14,690 nucleotides of DNA. Origin: Firmicutes bacterium UBA2598. GTDB lineage: Bacteria > Bacillota > PH28-bin88. The stretch covers positions 1-14,690 of the forward strand of contig DDKM01000104.1 in assembly GCA_002339345.1 (NCBI GenBank), given 5' to 3'. How positions within the stretch are numbered: position 1 is the first letter of the stretch; the number at the start of each line of letters is the position of its first letter. Both the position numbers and the translations under genes were made by a program. The notes under the pieces were generated by a model. The model did no database searches, had not been told where the DNA came from, and saw nothing but the letters and a program-made list of their open reading frames with translations. Below, piece after piece: positions 7,001 to 14,489 of this stretch.

Positions 7001-7481
7001 GGAGATGGAGGTATGGGCCATGGAGGCCTACGGTGCCGCCTATACCTTGCAGGAGATCCTCACCGTCAAGTCCGATGACGTGGTGGGCAGGGTCAAAACC
7101 TACGAGGCCATCGTCAAGGGTGAAAACGTTCCTGAACCAGGGGTGCCGGAGTCCTTCAAGGTGCTCATTAAGGAACTACAGAGCCTGTGCCTGGATGCCA
7201 AGGTACTCACCGAGGAGGACAAGGAGATTGAGATCCAGGGCGATGAGGATGATGTGGTGGAAACCGCCAAGGAATTGGGTATGGATATGCATGGTGAGCG
7301 GGAAGGCTTCCGCGGCCGCGGTGAACCGGTAGGGGCGGAAGGAGAACCGGAAGAATATGACGAGTTTGATGACAGCGACTTGGAATTGGGTGATGATGAC
7401 GCAGTAATCCCTGCCGAGATTGATGATGTCAGCTTTGTAGAGGATGAAGACTATGACGGTGAAGAGGATGACGAATATTAA
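4011..7481 (+). CDS. rpoB: DNA-directed RNA polymerase beta subunit
   Basis: The 1156-residue beta subunit forms half of the polymerase active-site cleft. The rifampicin region is wild-type: D397, H407 and S412 correspond to E. coli D516, H526 and S531, so rifampicin sensitivity is expected. The active-site segment Lys-Met-Ala-Gly-Arg-His-Gly-Asn-Lys (841-849) holds the two conserved lysines. The GTG at 4011 is chosen because it lies 7 bases after the G-rich site GTGGGGGTGA. ATG at 4017 is an alternative two codons in, and a TTG at 3966 is unlikely. The C-terminus (1110-1156) is a strongly acidic tail with 26 Asp/Glu of 47 and no Lys/Arg. rpoC follows after 69 bp. Confidence 0.97.
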   Translation: MRMPYPVKVGTRERWTYAQIKEVLDMPNLIEIQKSSYRWFIEEGLKEMFQDISPIQDFTGNLILDFWDYTLGEPKYSVDECKERDMTYAAPLRVKVRLINKGTGEVKEQEVFMGDFPLMTDQGTFIINGAERVIVSQLVRSPGVYYDSQVDPSGVKVYGATIIPNRGAWLEFETDINENIYVRVDRTRKIPATVLVRALGYNTNAKILSLFDNDGRIQLTLEKDNTDSEEEALVEIYKRLRPGEPPTVDSARQLLETLFFDPKRYDLGNVGRYKLHKKLKHNVLYAEGGGANGKGEYIRTLTKEDIVASIKYLLRLMSGEVEPDDIDHLGNRRLRSVGELLQNQFRIGLSRMERVVRERMTIQDVEVITPQVLINIRPVVAAIKEFFGSSQLSQFMDQTNPLAELTHKRRLSALGPGGLSRERAGFEVRDVHHSHYGRMCPIETPEGPNIGLIGSLSTYARINEFGFIETPYRKVDKERGIVTQEIEYLAADEEDQYIIAQANAQLDDEGRFVEPRVNARHGSEILVVPADRVDYMDVTPKQVWSIATALIPFLEHDDANRALMGANMQRQAVPLLRTEAPFIGTGMEWKTARDSGVVVLAKNSGIVERVVGNEIIVRNDRGTLDSYRLLKFVRSNQGTCINQKPIVSRGQRVEKGDVLADGPSTDHGELALGRNVLVAFMTWEGYNYEDAILISEKLVKEDMFTSIHIEEYECDARDTKLGPEEITRDIPNVGEDVLKDLDDRGIIRVGAEVRPGDILVGKVTPKGETELTAEERLLRAIFGEKAREVRDTSLRVPHGESGKVVDVKVFSRENGDELAPGVNQLVRVYVAQKRKISEGDKMAGRHGNKGVISRILPEEDMPFLPDGTPVEIVLNPLGVPSRMNIGQVLECHLGWAAKALGIHVATPVFDGADEDDIVQLLDKAGLISEGAPPGKTWLYDGRTGERFDNPVTVGYVYMLKLAHLVDDKIHARSTGPYSLVTQQPLGGKAQFGGQRFGEMEVWAMEAYGAAYTLQEILTVKSDDVVGRVKTYEAIVKGENVPEPGVPESFKVLIKELQSLCLDAKVLTEEDKEIEIQGDEDDVVETAKELGMDMHGEREGFRGRGEPVGAEGEPEEYDEFDDSDLELGDDDAVIPAEIDDVSFVEDEDYDGEEDDEY

Positions 7482-7550
7482 GGGCTACTTCGATTACCGG
7501 TAAGGCTTTGGTAGCCGGTAGATGATCCCGGCGCGAAGGGAGAGAGGCTG

Positions 7551-10500
7551 TTGTTGGACGTCAATAATTTTGACCGTATACGGATTGGGCTGGCATCCCC
7601 CCAACAAATCCGGGCCTGGTCCAGCGGGGAGGTCAAAAAGCCGGAAACCATTAATTACCGTACCCTGCGACCCGAACGGGAAGGGTTGTTTTGCGAAAAG
7701 ATTTTTGGACCCACCAGGGACTGGGAGTGTCATTGCGGCAAGTTCAAGCGGGTCCGGTACAAAGGCATCGTTTGTGACCGGTGCGGTGTGGAGGTTACCC
7801 GTTCCAAGGTTCGGCGGGAAAGGCTGGGGCATATCGAGCTGGCCGCGCCTGTTTCCCATATCTGGTATTTCAAGGGCATTCCCAGCCGGATGGGCCTGAT
7901 TTTGGACATGTCTCCCCGTTCCCTGGAGAAAGTCCTGTACTTCGTGTCCTATGTGGTGCTGGATGCCGGCGATACTCCGTTAATGAAAAAGCAGCTGCTG
8001 ACGGAAACGGAATTCCGGGAGTACCGGGAAAAGTACGGGTACCGGTTTACCGCCGGGATGGGTGCCGAGGCCATCAAGGCCCTGCTGGAAGAAATGGATT
8101 TGGACCAACTGGCTGCGGAATTGCGCCAGGAGTTGAAGGAAACCACCGGCCAGCGCAAGATCAGGGCCATTCGCCGCCTGGAGGTGGTGGAAGCCTTCAA
8201 GCTTTCCGGTAACCGGCCGGAGTGGATGATTCTGGACGTCATTCCGGTTATTCCGCCGGAGTTGCGCCCCATGGTGCAGCTGGACGGCGGCCGTTTCGCC
8301 ACATCGGACTTAAATGACCTGTACCGGCGAGTGATCAACCGCAACAACCGTTTGAAGCGCTTGCTGGACCTGGGTGCGCCGGACATCATCGTGCGCAACG
8401 AAAAACGGATGCTCCAGGAAGCGGTGGATGCCCTGATTGATAACGGCCGGCGGGGCCGCCCGGTTACTGGTCCGGGCAACCGCCCGTTAAAATCCTTGAG
8501 CGATATGCTCAAAGGTAAGCAGGGACGCTTCCGCCAGAACCTGTTAGGTAAGCGGGTGGACTATTCCGGCCGCTCGGTGATCGTGGTGGGTCCCGAGCTG
8601 AAAATGTACCAGTGCGGCCTGCCTAAGGAAATGGCCCTGGAACTGTTTAAGCCCTTTGTGATGAAGCGGCTGGTGGATGAACAGTTTGTCCATAACATTA
8701 AAAGCGCCAAACGGATGGTGGAAAGGGTTCGCCCGGAGGTATGGGATGTCCTGGAAGAGGTCATCAGGGAACATCCGGTGCTGCTAAACCGTGCTCCCAC
8801 TTTGCACCGCCTGGGCATTCAGGCCTTTGAGCCGGTGCTGGTGGAGGGCCGGGCCTTACAGATTCATCCCCTGGTTTGTACAGCGTACAACGCTGACTTT
8901 GACGGTGACCAGATGGCGGTACACGTGCCGCTGTCCGCTGAAGCACAGGCGGAAGCACGGCTGTTAATGCTATCCTCCCATAATATCCTTAACCCCAAAG
9001 ACGGCCGGCCGGTGGCGTCTCCCACCCAGGATATGGTGTTGGGCGCATACTACCTGACGGTGGTCAAGGAAGGTGCCATGGGAGAGGGCAAGCGTTTCCG
9101 GGATTACGACGAGGCCCTGATGGCCTATCACAGCGGTGTCATCTCCCTCCATGCCATGATCAAAGTACGCATGGACGGCAAGCTGGTGGAAACCACCATC
9201 GGCCGCCTGATCTTCCATTATGAAGTACCCATTCCCCCGGAACTGGGCTTCTATAACATGGAGATCGGCAAAAAGCAATTGGGTGAAATAGTGGCTAACT
9301 GTTACTACAATATGGGTAATGCCGCCACCGCCAAGCTGTTGGACGGGATCAAGAAGCTGGGTTTTGCCTACTCCACCAAGGCTGGCATTACCATCGGCAT
9401 TACCGACATCGATGTGCCCACCGACAAGCGCCGCATCCTGGAGGAGACGGAAGCGCAGGTGGATAAGGTGGAGGCACAGTATCGGCGCGGCCTGATCTCC
9501 GAGGACGAGCGCTACCACCGGGTTATTGAACTGTGGAACGGAGCCACCGATGCGGTGACCAAACGTCTCATGGATACCCTGGATAAATTTAACCCGGTGT
9601 TCATGATGGCCACCTCCGGCGCCCGGGGTAATGTGCAGCAGATCCGTCAGCTGGCGGGGATGCGGGGGTTGATGGCGGACCCCTCCGGGCGGATTATCGA
9701 CCTGCCCATTAAAGCCAATTTCCGCGAGGGGCTGACGGTGTTGGAATACTTTATTTCCACCCACGGCGCCCGGAAAGGTCTGGCGGACACCGCTTTACGT
9801 ACCGCGGACTCCGGTTATCTCACCCGCCGCCTGGTGGACGTGGCCCAGGACGTCATCGTGCGCGAGGATGACTGTGGCACCACCGAGGGCATTGTGGTGG
9901 AGGAAATCCGGGAAGGCACCGAGAGCATCGAGAAATTGCACGAACGGCTGGTGGGCCGGGTGGCCCTGGAAGATGTCGTGCATCCCGCCACCGGCGAAGT
10001 GCTGGTCCGCAATGGCGAAGAAATTAAGGATGGTGTGGCCCGGGCCATTCAGGATGCCGGCATTACCCAGGTCAAGATCAGGTCCGTTTTGACCTGCCGG
10101 ACCCGGTACGGGGTCTGCAAGTCCTGTTATGGCCGCAATCTGGCCACCGGTAAACCGGTGGACATTGGTGAAGCGGTGGGCATTATTGCCGCCCAGTCCA
10201 TCGGTGAGCCCGGTACCCAGTTAACCATGCGTACCTTCCATACCGGCGGTGTGGCCGGTGATGACATCACCCAGGGTCTGCCGCGGGTGGAAGAATTGTT
10301 TGAAGCCAGAAAACCCAAGGGTCAGGCTGTCATCGCTGAAGCGGATGGTGTTGTGCGCATCCTGGAAGTGAAAAACCGCCGGGAGATCGAACTGACCACC
10401 GAGGAGGGAGAACGCCAGCTGTACCCGGTACCCTATGGCTCCCGCCTGAGGGTGCAAGACGGTGACAGGGTGGAGGCGGGGGATGAACTGACGGAGGGCT

Positions 10501-11030
10501 CCGTGAACCCCCACGACCTCTTAAAGGTGAAGGGAACCAGGGGTGTGCAGCTGTACCTCCTGCGGGAAGTGCAGCGGGTATATCGCCTGCAAGGTGTGGA
10601 CATTAACGATAAACACATTGAGGTCATGATCAGGCAGATGCTCCGCAAGGTCAAAGTGGAAGAGGCGGGTGACACCAATCTCCTGCCGGGCGGAGTGGTG
10701 GATCTCTTTGAGTTTGAGGACGAGAACCGGCGGGTGGAGAAAATGGGGGGCGAGTTGGCCACCGCCAAACCTGTGCTGCTGGGTATCACCAAGGCCTCCC
10801 TGGCCACCGACTCCTTCCTGTCAGCCGCCTCCTTCCAGGAGACCACACGGGTGCTGACGGAAGCGGCCATTAAGGGTAAGGTGGATCCCCTGCTGGGATT
10901 GAAGGAAAACGTCATCATCGGCAAGCTGATCCCGGCGGGAACCGGCATGTCCCGTTACCGCAACATTCGATTGACCAGTCAGGAAGCGGCGGCTCCCCAT
11001 CAAAATGTTGACACACTCTCTGACAAGTGA
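7551..11030 (+). CDS. rpoC: DNA-directed RNA polymerase beta-prime subunit
   Basis: The 1159-residue beta-prime subunit carries the catalytic Mg site Asn-Ala-Asp-Phe-Asp-Gly-Asp-Gln (447-454), with D449, D451 and D453 as metal ligands. The N-terminal zinc site (C60, C62, C75, C78) and the second zinc site (C775, C849, C856, C859) are intact. The trigger-loop region follows, with the conserved Ala-Gln-Ser-Ile-Gly-Glu-Pro-Gly-Thr-Gln. The start is TTG at 7551, giving the family N-terminus Met-Leu-Asp-Val-Asn-Asn-Phe-Asp. AAGGGA at 7536-7541 lies nine bases upstream; the adjacent TTG at 7554 cannot be fully excluded. The last bases of the gene, including its TGA stop, form part of a promoter for the genes downstream. 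Confidence 0.97.
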   Translation: MLDVNNFDRIRIGLASPQQIRAWSSGEVKKPETINYRTLRPEREGLFCEKIFGPTRDWECHCGKFKRVRYKGIVCDRCGVEVTRSKVRRERLGHIELAAPVSHIWYFKGIPSRMGLILDMSPRSLEKVLYFVSYVVLDAGDTPLMKKQLLTETEFREYREKYGYRFTAGMGAEAIKALLEEMDLDQLAAELRQELKETTGQRKIRAIRRLEVVEAFKLSGNRPEWMILDVIPVIPPELRPMVQLDGGRFATSDLNDLYRRVINRNNRLKRLLDLGAPDIIVRNEKRMLQEAVDALIDNGRRGRPVTGPGNRPLKSLSDMLKGKQGRFRQNLLGKRVDYSGRSVIVVGPELKMYQCGLPKEMALELFKPFVMKRLVDEQFVHNIKSAKRMVERVRPEVWDVLEEVIREHPVLLNRAPTLHRLGIQAFEPVLVEGRALQIHPLVCTAYNADFDGDQMAVHVPLSAEAQAEARLLMLSSHNILNPKDGRPVASPTQDMVLGAYYLTVVKEGAMGEGKRFRDYDEALMAYHSGVISLHAMIKVRMDGKLVETTIGRLIFHYEVPIPPELGFYNMEIGKKQLGEIVANCYYNMGNAATAKLLDGIKKLGFAYSTKAGITIGITDIDVPTDKRRILEETEAQVDKVEAQYRRGLISEDERYHRVIELWNGATDAVTKRLMDTLDKFNPVFMMATSGARGNVQQIRQLAGMRGLMADPSGRIIDLPIKANFREGLTVLEYFISTHGARKGLADTALRTADSGYLTRRLVDVAQDVIVREDDCGTTEGIVVEEIREGTESIEKLHERLVGRVALEDVVHPATGEVLVRNGEEIKDGVARAIQDAGITQVKIRSVLTCRTRYGVCKSCYGRNLATGKPVDIGEAVGIIAAQSIGEPGTQLTMRTFHTGGVAGDDITQGLPRVEELFEARKPKGQAVIAEADGVVRILEVKNRREIELTTEEGERQLYPVPYGSRLRVQDGDRVEAGDELTEGSVNPHDLLKVKGTRGVQLYLLREVQRVYRLQGVDINDKHIEVMIRQMLRKVKVEEAGDTNLLPGGVVDLFEFEDENRRVEKMGGELATAKPVLLGITKASLATDSFLSAASFQETTRVLTEAAIKGKVDPLLGLKENVIIGKLIPAGTGMSRYRNIRLTSQEAAAPHQNVDTLSDK

Positions 11031-11036
11031 TAACAT
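11008..11036 (+). promoter_or_regulatory. Sigma-A type promoter overlapping the end of rpoC, for ybxF-rpsL-rpsG-fusA-tuf
   Basis: Perfect TTGACA (11008-11013), a 17-bp spacer, the extended -10 TGa (11028-11030) and TAACAT (11031-11036). The TGa is the rpoC stop codon itself. Initiation is expected near 11043, followed by a leader of about 30 nt before the L7Ae-like gene. No terminator is seen after rpoC, so readthrough probably adds to this promoter. Confidence 0.75.
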
Positions 11037-11074
11037 AAAAAAGCGTGTTAACCGCCGAAAGGGGCCTGATTCCA

Positions 11075-11329
11075 ATGAAGCCTGGGGAAAGGCTGAAGAA
11101 CGCCCGCAAGAAATCCATTGGCACCAAGCAAACAACCAAGGCTGTGCAAAAGGGCGCAGCCAGGGTGGTGTTTATCGCCAAGGACGCCGAGCGCCATGTG
11201 GTGGACCCCCTGATGCGACTGTGTGCCGAACGCAATGTCGAGGTAATCCTGTTGGATACCATGGCGGAAGTGGGCCGGGCCTGTGGCATCGAGGTGGGTT
11301 CCGCCTCGGCAGCCATTTTGGAGGAATAG
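11075..11329 (+). CDS. ybxF: L7Ae/L30e-family kink-turn RNA-binding protein, YbxF type
   Basis: This 84-residue L7Ae-family protein matches B. subtilis YbxF in size, wording and place (between rpoC and rpsL). The RNA-binding N-terminal patch Ile-Gly-Thr-Lys-Gln-Thr-Thr-Lys-Ala (about 15-23) and the C-terminal Ala-Cys-Gly-Ile-Glu-Val-Gly are characteristic. YbxF-type proteins bind kink-turn RNA; their physiological role in bacteria is not settled. The ATG at 11075 was chosen over the in-frame GTG at 11045. The GTG has no ribosome-binding site and would lie at the predicted transcription start, while AAAGGGG (11058-11064) precedes the ATG. rpsL follows after 39 bp. Its partner RNA is unknown. 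Confidence 0.9.
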   Translation: MKPGERLKNARKKSIGTKQTTKAVQKGAARVVFIAKDAERHVVDPLMRLCAERNVEVILLDTMAEVGRACGIEVGSASAAILEE

Positions 11330-11368
11330 GCAACAGGGTTTTCAAGTTGAGGGGAAGGAGGTGGAGTC

Positions 11369-11788
11369 ATGCCAACCATCAGCCAACTGGTGAGAAAGGG
11401 AAGGGAAGAGGTTGAGAAAAAGTCGACCGCTCCGGCCTTGAAGGAATCACCGCAAAAGAGGGGTGTGTGCACCAGGGTTTATACCACCACGCCGAAGAAG
11501 CCCAATTCAGCCCTCCGCAAGGTGGCGCGGGTGCGGCTTACCAACGGGATAGAGGTTACCTCATATATTCCCGGCATCGGGCACAACCTGCAGGAACACT
11601 CGGTGGTGCTGGTGCGGGGTGGCCGGGTGAAGGATCTGCCCGGTGTCCGGTATCACATCGTCCGGGGTACCCTGGACACAGCAGGTGTAGCCAACCGCAA
11701 ACAGGGCCGTTCCAAGTACGGGGCCAAGCGACCCAAGGGTGGTGCCGCTGCTGCCAAACCGGCTGCTAAACCGGCGGGTAAGCGGTAG
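11369..11788 (+). CDS. rpsL: 30S ribosomal protein S12
   Basis: The 139-residue S12 is a decoding-centre protein that controls translational accuracy. The Thr-Thr-Thr-Pro-Lys-Lys-Pro-Asn-Ser-Ala-Leu-Arg-Lys loop (39-51) has both lysines (K43, K44), and the second loop Gly-Gly-Arg-Val-Lys-Asp-Leu-Pro-Gly-Val is intact. The sites of the classic streptomycin-resistance changes are therefore wild-type. The core ends at about residue 124 (Lys-Arg-Pro-Lys). The rest is a low-complexity Ala/Lys/Pro tail not found in E. coli S12 (124 residues). AAGGAGGTG (11355-11363) gives a strong start. It belongs to the str-type group; rpsG follows after 100 bp, the longest gap in that group. Confidence 0.97.
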   Translation: MPTISQLVRKGREEVEKKSTAPALKESPQKRGVCTRVYTTTPKKPNSALRKVARVRLTNGIEVTSYIPGIGHNLQEHSVVLVRGGRVKDLPGVRYHIVRGTLDTAGVANRKQGRSKYGAKRPKGGAAAAKPAAKPAGKR

Positions 11789-11811
11789 TGCCAGGTACCA
11801 ACCAGCAGTAT

Positions 11812-11843
11812 AAATATGCCATGTATACCATGGATAGGTATTT
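11812..11843 (+). promoter_or_regulatory. Imperfect hairpin in the rpsL-rpsG spacer, possible S7 control site
   Basis: CCATG (11819-11823) pairs with CATGG (11829-11833) around a 5-nt loop. AAATA (11812-11816) pairs with TATTT (11839-11843) outside an internal loop. The spacer is otherwise AT-rich and has no gene and no terminator T-run. In E. coli, S7 represses the str operon by binding the rpsL-rpsG spacer. Location and foldability are similar here, but I cannot see a clear mimic of the 16S rRNA S7 site. Confidence 0.35.
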
Positions 11844-11888
11844 GTTATAAGGTTTATGCGCATTGCAGGCAGGAAAGGGGGTTAACAA

Positions 11889-12359
11889 ATGCCGCGCAGG
11901 GGAAACGTACCCAAAAGGGAAGTCCTGGCCGATCCCATTTATAACAGCCGTGTGGTGACCAAGTTTATCAACCAGTTGATGTGGGATGGCAAGAAGGGTT
12001 GTGCCCAATCCATTTGCTACGGTGCCTTTGACATCATCCAGGAGAAAACAGGGCGCAAGCCGGTGGAGGTTTTTGAACAGGCCATGAAAAACGTGATGCC
12101 GGTGCTGGAAGTAAAGGCCCGGCGGGTTGGTGGGGCCAACTACCAGGTGCCGGTGGAAGTGCGGCCGGAACGGCGGCAGGCCTTGGCCATCCGCTGGTTG
12201 GTCAATTACGCCCGTAAGCGTACCGGCAAGAGTATGCAAGAAAAGCTGGCCGCTGAACTGATGGATGCCGCCAATAACACCGGTGGTGCCGTGAAAAAGC
12301 GGGAAGACACCCACAAGATGGCGGAAGCCAACAAGGCCTTTGCCCATTACCGCTGGTAA
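11889..12359 (+). CDS. rpsG: 30S ribosomal protein S7
   Basis: The 156-residue S7 nucleates assembly of the 30S head and lines the E site. The N-terminal signature Asp-Pro-Ile-Tyr-Asn-Ser-x-Val-Val-Thr-Lys-Phe-Ile-Asn (about 15-28) and the C-terminal Ala-Phe-Ala-His-Tyr-Arg-Trp are both intact, and length is normal. AAAGGGGG (11874-11881) precedes the ATG. fusA follows after 51 bp. In other bacteria S7 is the translational repressor of this operon; the folded spacer upstream is a candidate target. Confidence 0.97.
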   Translation: MPRRGNVPKREVLADPIYNSRVVTKFINQLMWDGKKGCAQSICYGAFDIIQEKTGRKPVEVFEQAMKNVMPVLEVKARRVGGANYQVPVEVRPERRQALAIRWLVNYARKRTGKSMQEKLAAELMDAANNTGGAVKKREDTHKMAEANKAFAHYRW

Positions 12360-12410
12360 GGGCAATCCGCTGATCATAGCTAAAAATTATTGCAGAAGGG
12401 GGGAGTTGAA

Positions 12411-14489
12411 ATGCCAAGACAATTTCCGTTGGAGAAAACGCGCAATATCGGGATTATGGCCCATATCGACGCCGGTAAGACAACCACCACCGAACGGATT
12501 CTCTTTTACACGGGCAAGGTGCATAAAATCGGCGAAGTGCATGATGGTGCCGCGACGATGGACTGGATGGTGCAAGAACAGGAAAGGGGTATTACAATCA
12601 CCTCCGCTGCAACTACATGCCAATGGCGGGGACACCGTATCAATATTATCGACACGCCAGGGCACGTGGATTTCACCGTTGAGGTGGAGCGGTCCCTGCG
12701 GGTGTTGGATGGCGCGGTGGCTGTCTTTTGCTCCGTGGGCGGGGTTGAACCCCAATCCGAGACGGTTTGGCGCCAGGCCGACAGGTACGGCGTGCCGCGC
12801 ATAGCCTATATCAATAAAATGGACCGGGTTGGGGCGGATTTTTTCCGGGGAGTGCAGATGATTGCCGACAGGCTGGGGGCCAATCCGGTGCCCGTTCAAC
12901 TGCCTATCGGCGTGGAAGACAGCTTCCGCGGGATAGTAGACCTGGTGCGTAAAAAGGCTATTTATTATCTGGACGATATGGGTACCAAGAGTGAGGAAAC
13001 GGAAGTTCCCGCAGAAATGGCGGACCTGGTGGAGGAGTATCACGAGAAGCTGCTGGAAGCGGTGGCTGATGTTGATGATACATTGATGGTCAAGTACCTG
13101 GAGGGCGTTCCCATTAACGAGGAGGAAATCAAGGCGGCCATTCGCCAGGCCACCCTGGAAGTGAAGATCATCCCGGTGTTATGCGGTTCCTCCTTTAAGA
13201 ACAAGGGTGTCCAGTCCCTGCTGGATGCGGTGGTGGATTACCTGCCCGCGCCGACGGATTTGCCCGCAATTAAGGGTGAACTGCCGGAAACCGGAGCCGA
13301 GGACGAGCGCCACGCCTCCGATGGAGAGCCCTTTTCTGCCCTGGCTTTCAAAATCATGGCGGATCCCTATGTGGGTAAACTGACCTTTTTCCGGGTTTAT
13401 TCCGGTGTCCTGAAATCCGGTTCCTATGTTTACAACTCCACCAAGGGCAAGCGTGAACGGATCGGGCGGTTGTTGCAAATGCACGCCAACCACCGGGAAG
13501 AGGTGCCGGAAGTGTTCGCCGGCGACATCGCTGCTGCTGTTGGGTTGAAGGATACCACCACGGGGGACACCCTGTGTGATGAGGAACGGCCCATTATACT
13601 GGAATCCATGCAATTCCCCGAACCGGTAATTTCGGTGGCCATCGAGCCCAAGACCAAGGCGGACCAGGAAAAGATGGGCATCGCGCTGCAGAAGCTGGCG
13701 GAAGAGGATCCTACCTTCCGGATCCATACCGACCCGGAAACGGGGCAAACCCTCATTTCCGGCATGGGCGAGTTGCACCTGGAGATTATTGTGGACCGGC
13801 TGCTCAGGGAATTCAAGGTCAACGCCAATGTAGGCCGTCCCCAGGTGGCTTACAAGGAAACCATCCGCGGTACCGCCAAGATGGAGGGCAAGTTTATCCG
13901 CCAGAGCGGTGGCCGGGGCCAGTACGGCCACGTCTGGCTGGAGTTGGAGCCCATGGAACCGGGTCAGGGTTACGAGTTTGTGAATAAAATTGTCGGAGGT
14001 GTCATTCCCAAGGAGTACATCCCGGCGGTGGACGCAGGGGTCCGGGAAGCCATGGAAAACGGGGTGCTGGCCGGCTATCCCACACTGGATGTGCGGGTTA
14101 CCCTCTTTGATGGTTCCTACCACGATGTGGACTCCTCGGAAATGGCCTTCAAGATTGCTGGTTCTTTGGCCTTCAAGGCCGGGGCCAAAAAGGCGGATCC
14201 GGTGTTGTTGGAGCCGGTAATGAAGGTGGAAGTGGTTGTACCGGAGGAGTATATGGGGGATGTCATCGGCGACCTGAACTCCCGCCGCGGGCGGGTGGAA
14301 GGCATGGAAGCCCGGTCCGGCGCTCAGGTCATCAGGGCCATGGTGCCGCTGGCGGAAATGTTCGGGTATGCCACCGACCTGCGCTCCCGTACCCAAGGCC
14401 GCGGCAACTATGTGATGCAGTTTGATCACTACAGTGAAGTTCCCAAGGCCATTGCCGATGAGATCATCGCTAAACGCCAGGGAGCGTAG
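12411..14489 (+). CDS. fusA: Elongation factor G
   Basis: The 692-residue EF-G is the GTPase that drives tRNA-mRNA translocation. The G domain has all motifs: G1 Ala-His-Ile-Asp-Ala-Gly-Lys-Thr (17-24), G2 Arg-Gly-Ile-Thr-Ile (59-63), G3 Asp-Thr-Pro-Gly-His (81-85), G4 Asn-Lys-Met-Asp (135-138) and G5 Gly-Ser-Ser (259-261). Domain II starts around 290. The domain IV tip has Ser-Gly-Gly-Arg-Gly-Gln-Tyr-Gly-His (499-507), which identifies translocational EF-G rather than the tetracycline-protection paralogues. The ATG at 12411 follows AAGGGGGGAG (12396-12405). An upstream in-frame start at 12390 would overlap that site and is rejected. tuf begins 74 bp downstream with no terminator between. Confidence 0.97.
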   Translation: MPRQFPLEKTRNIGIMAHIDAGKTTTTERILFYTGKVHKIGEVHDGAATMDWMVQEQERGITITSAATTCQWRGHRINIIDTPGHVDFTVEVERSLRVLDGAVAVFCSVGGVEPQSETVWRQADRYGVPRIAYINKMDRVGADFFRGVQMIADRLGANPVPVQLPIGVEDSFRGIVDLVRKKAIYYLDDMGTKSEETEVPAEMADLVEEYHEKLLEAVADVDDTLMVKYLEGVPINEEEIKAAIRQATLEVKIIPVLCGSSFKNKGVQSLLDAVVDYLPAPTDLPAIKGELPETGAEDERHASDGEPFSALAFKIMADPYVGKLTFFRVYSGVLKSGSYVYNSTKGKRERIGRLLQMHANHREEVPEVFAGDIAAAVGLKDTTTGDTLCDEERPIILESMQFPEPVISVAIEPKTKADQEKMGIALQKLAEEDPTFRIHTDPETGQTLISGMGELHLEIIVDRLLREFKVNANVGRPQVAYKETIRGTAKMEGKFIRQSGGRGQYGHVWLELEPMEPGQGYEFVNKIVGGVIPKEYIPAVDAGVREAMENGVLAGYPTLDVRVTLFDGSYHDVDSSEMAFKIAGSLAFKAGAKKADPVLLEPVMKVEVVVPEEYMGDVIGDLNSRRGRVEGMEARSGAQVIRAMVPLAEMFGYATDLRSRTQGRGNYVMQFDHYSEVPKAIADEIIAKRQGA

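Noticed and set aside
7495..7520. TACCGG...CCGGTA inverted repeat between rpoB and rpoC
   Set aside because: Only 6-bp arms with a 14-nt loop and no T-run. This is easily expected by chance, and nothing suggests a terminator between the two genes.
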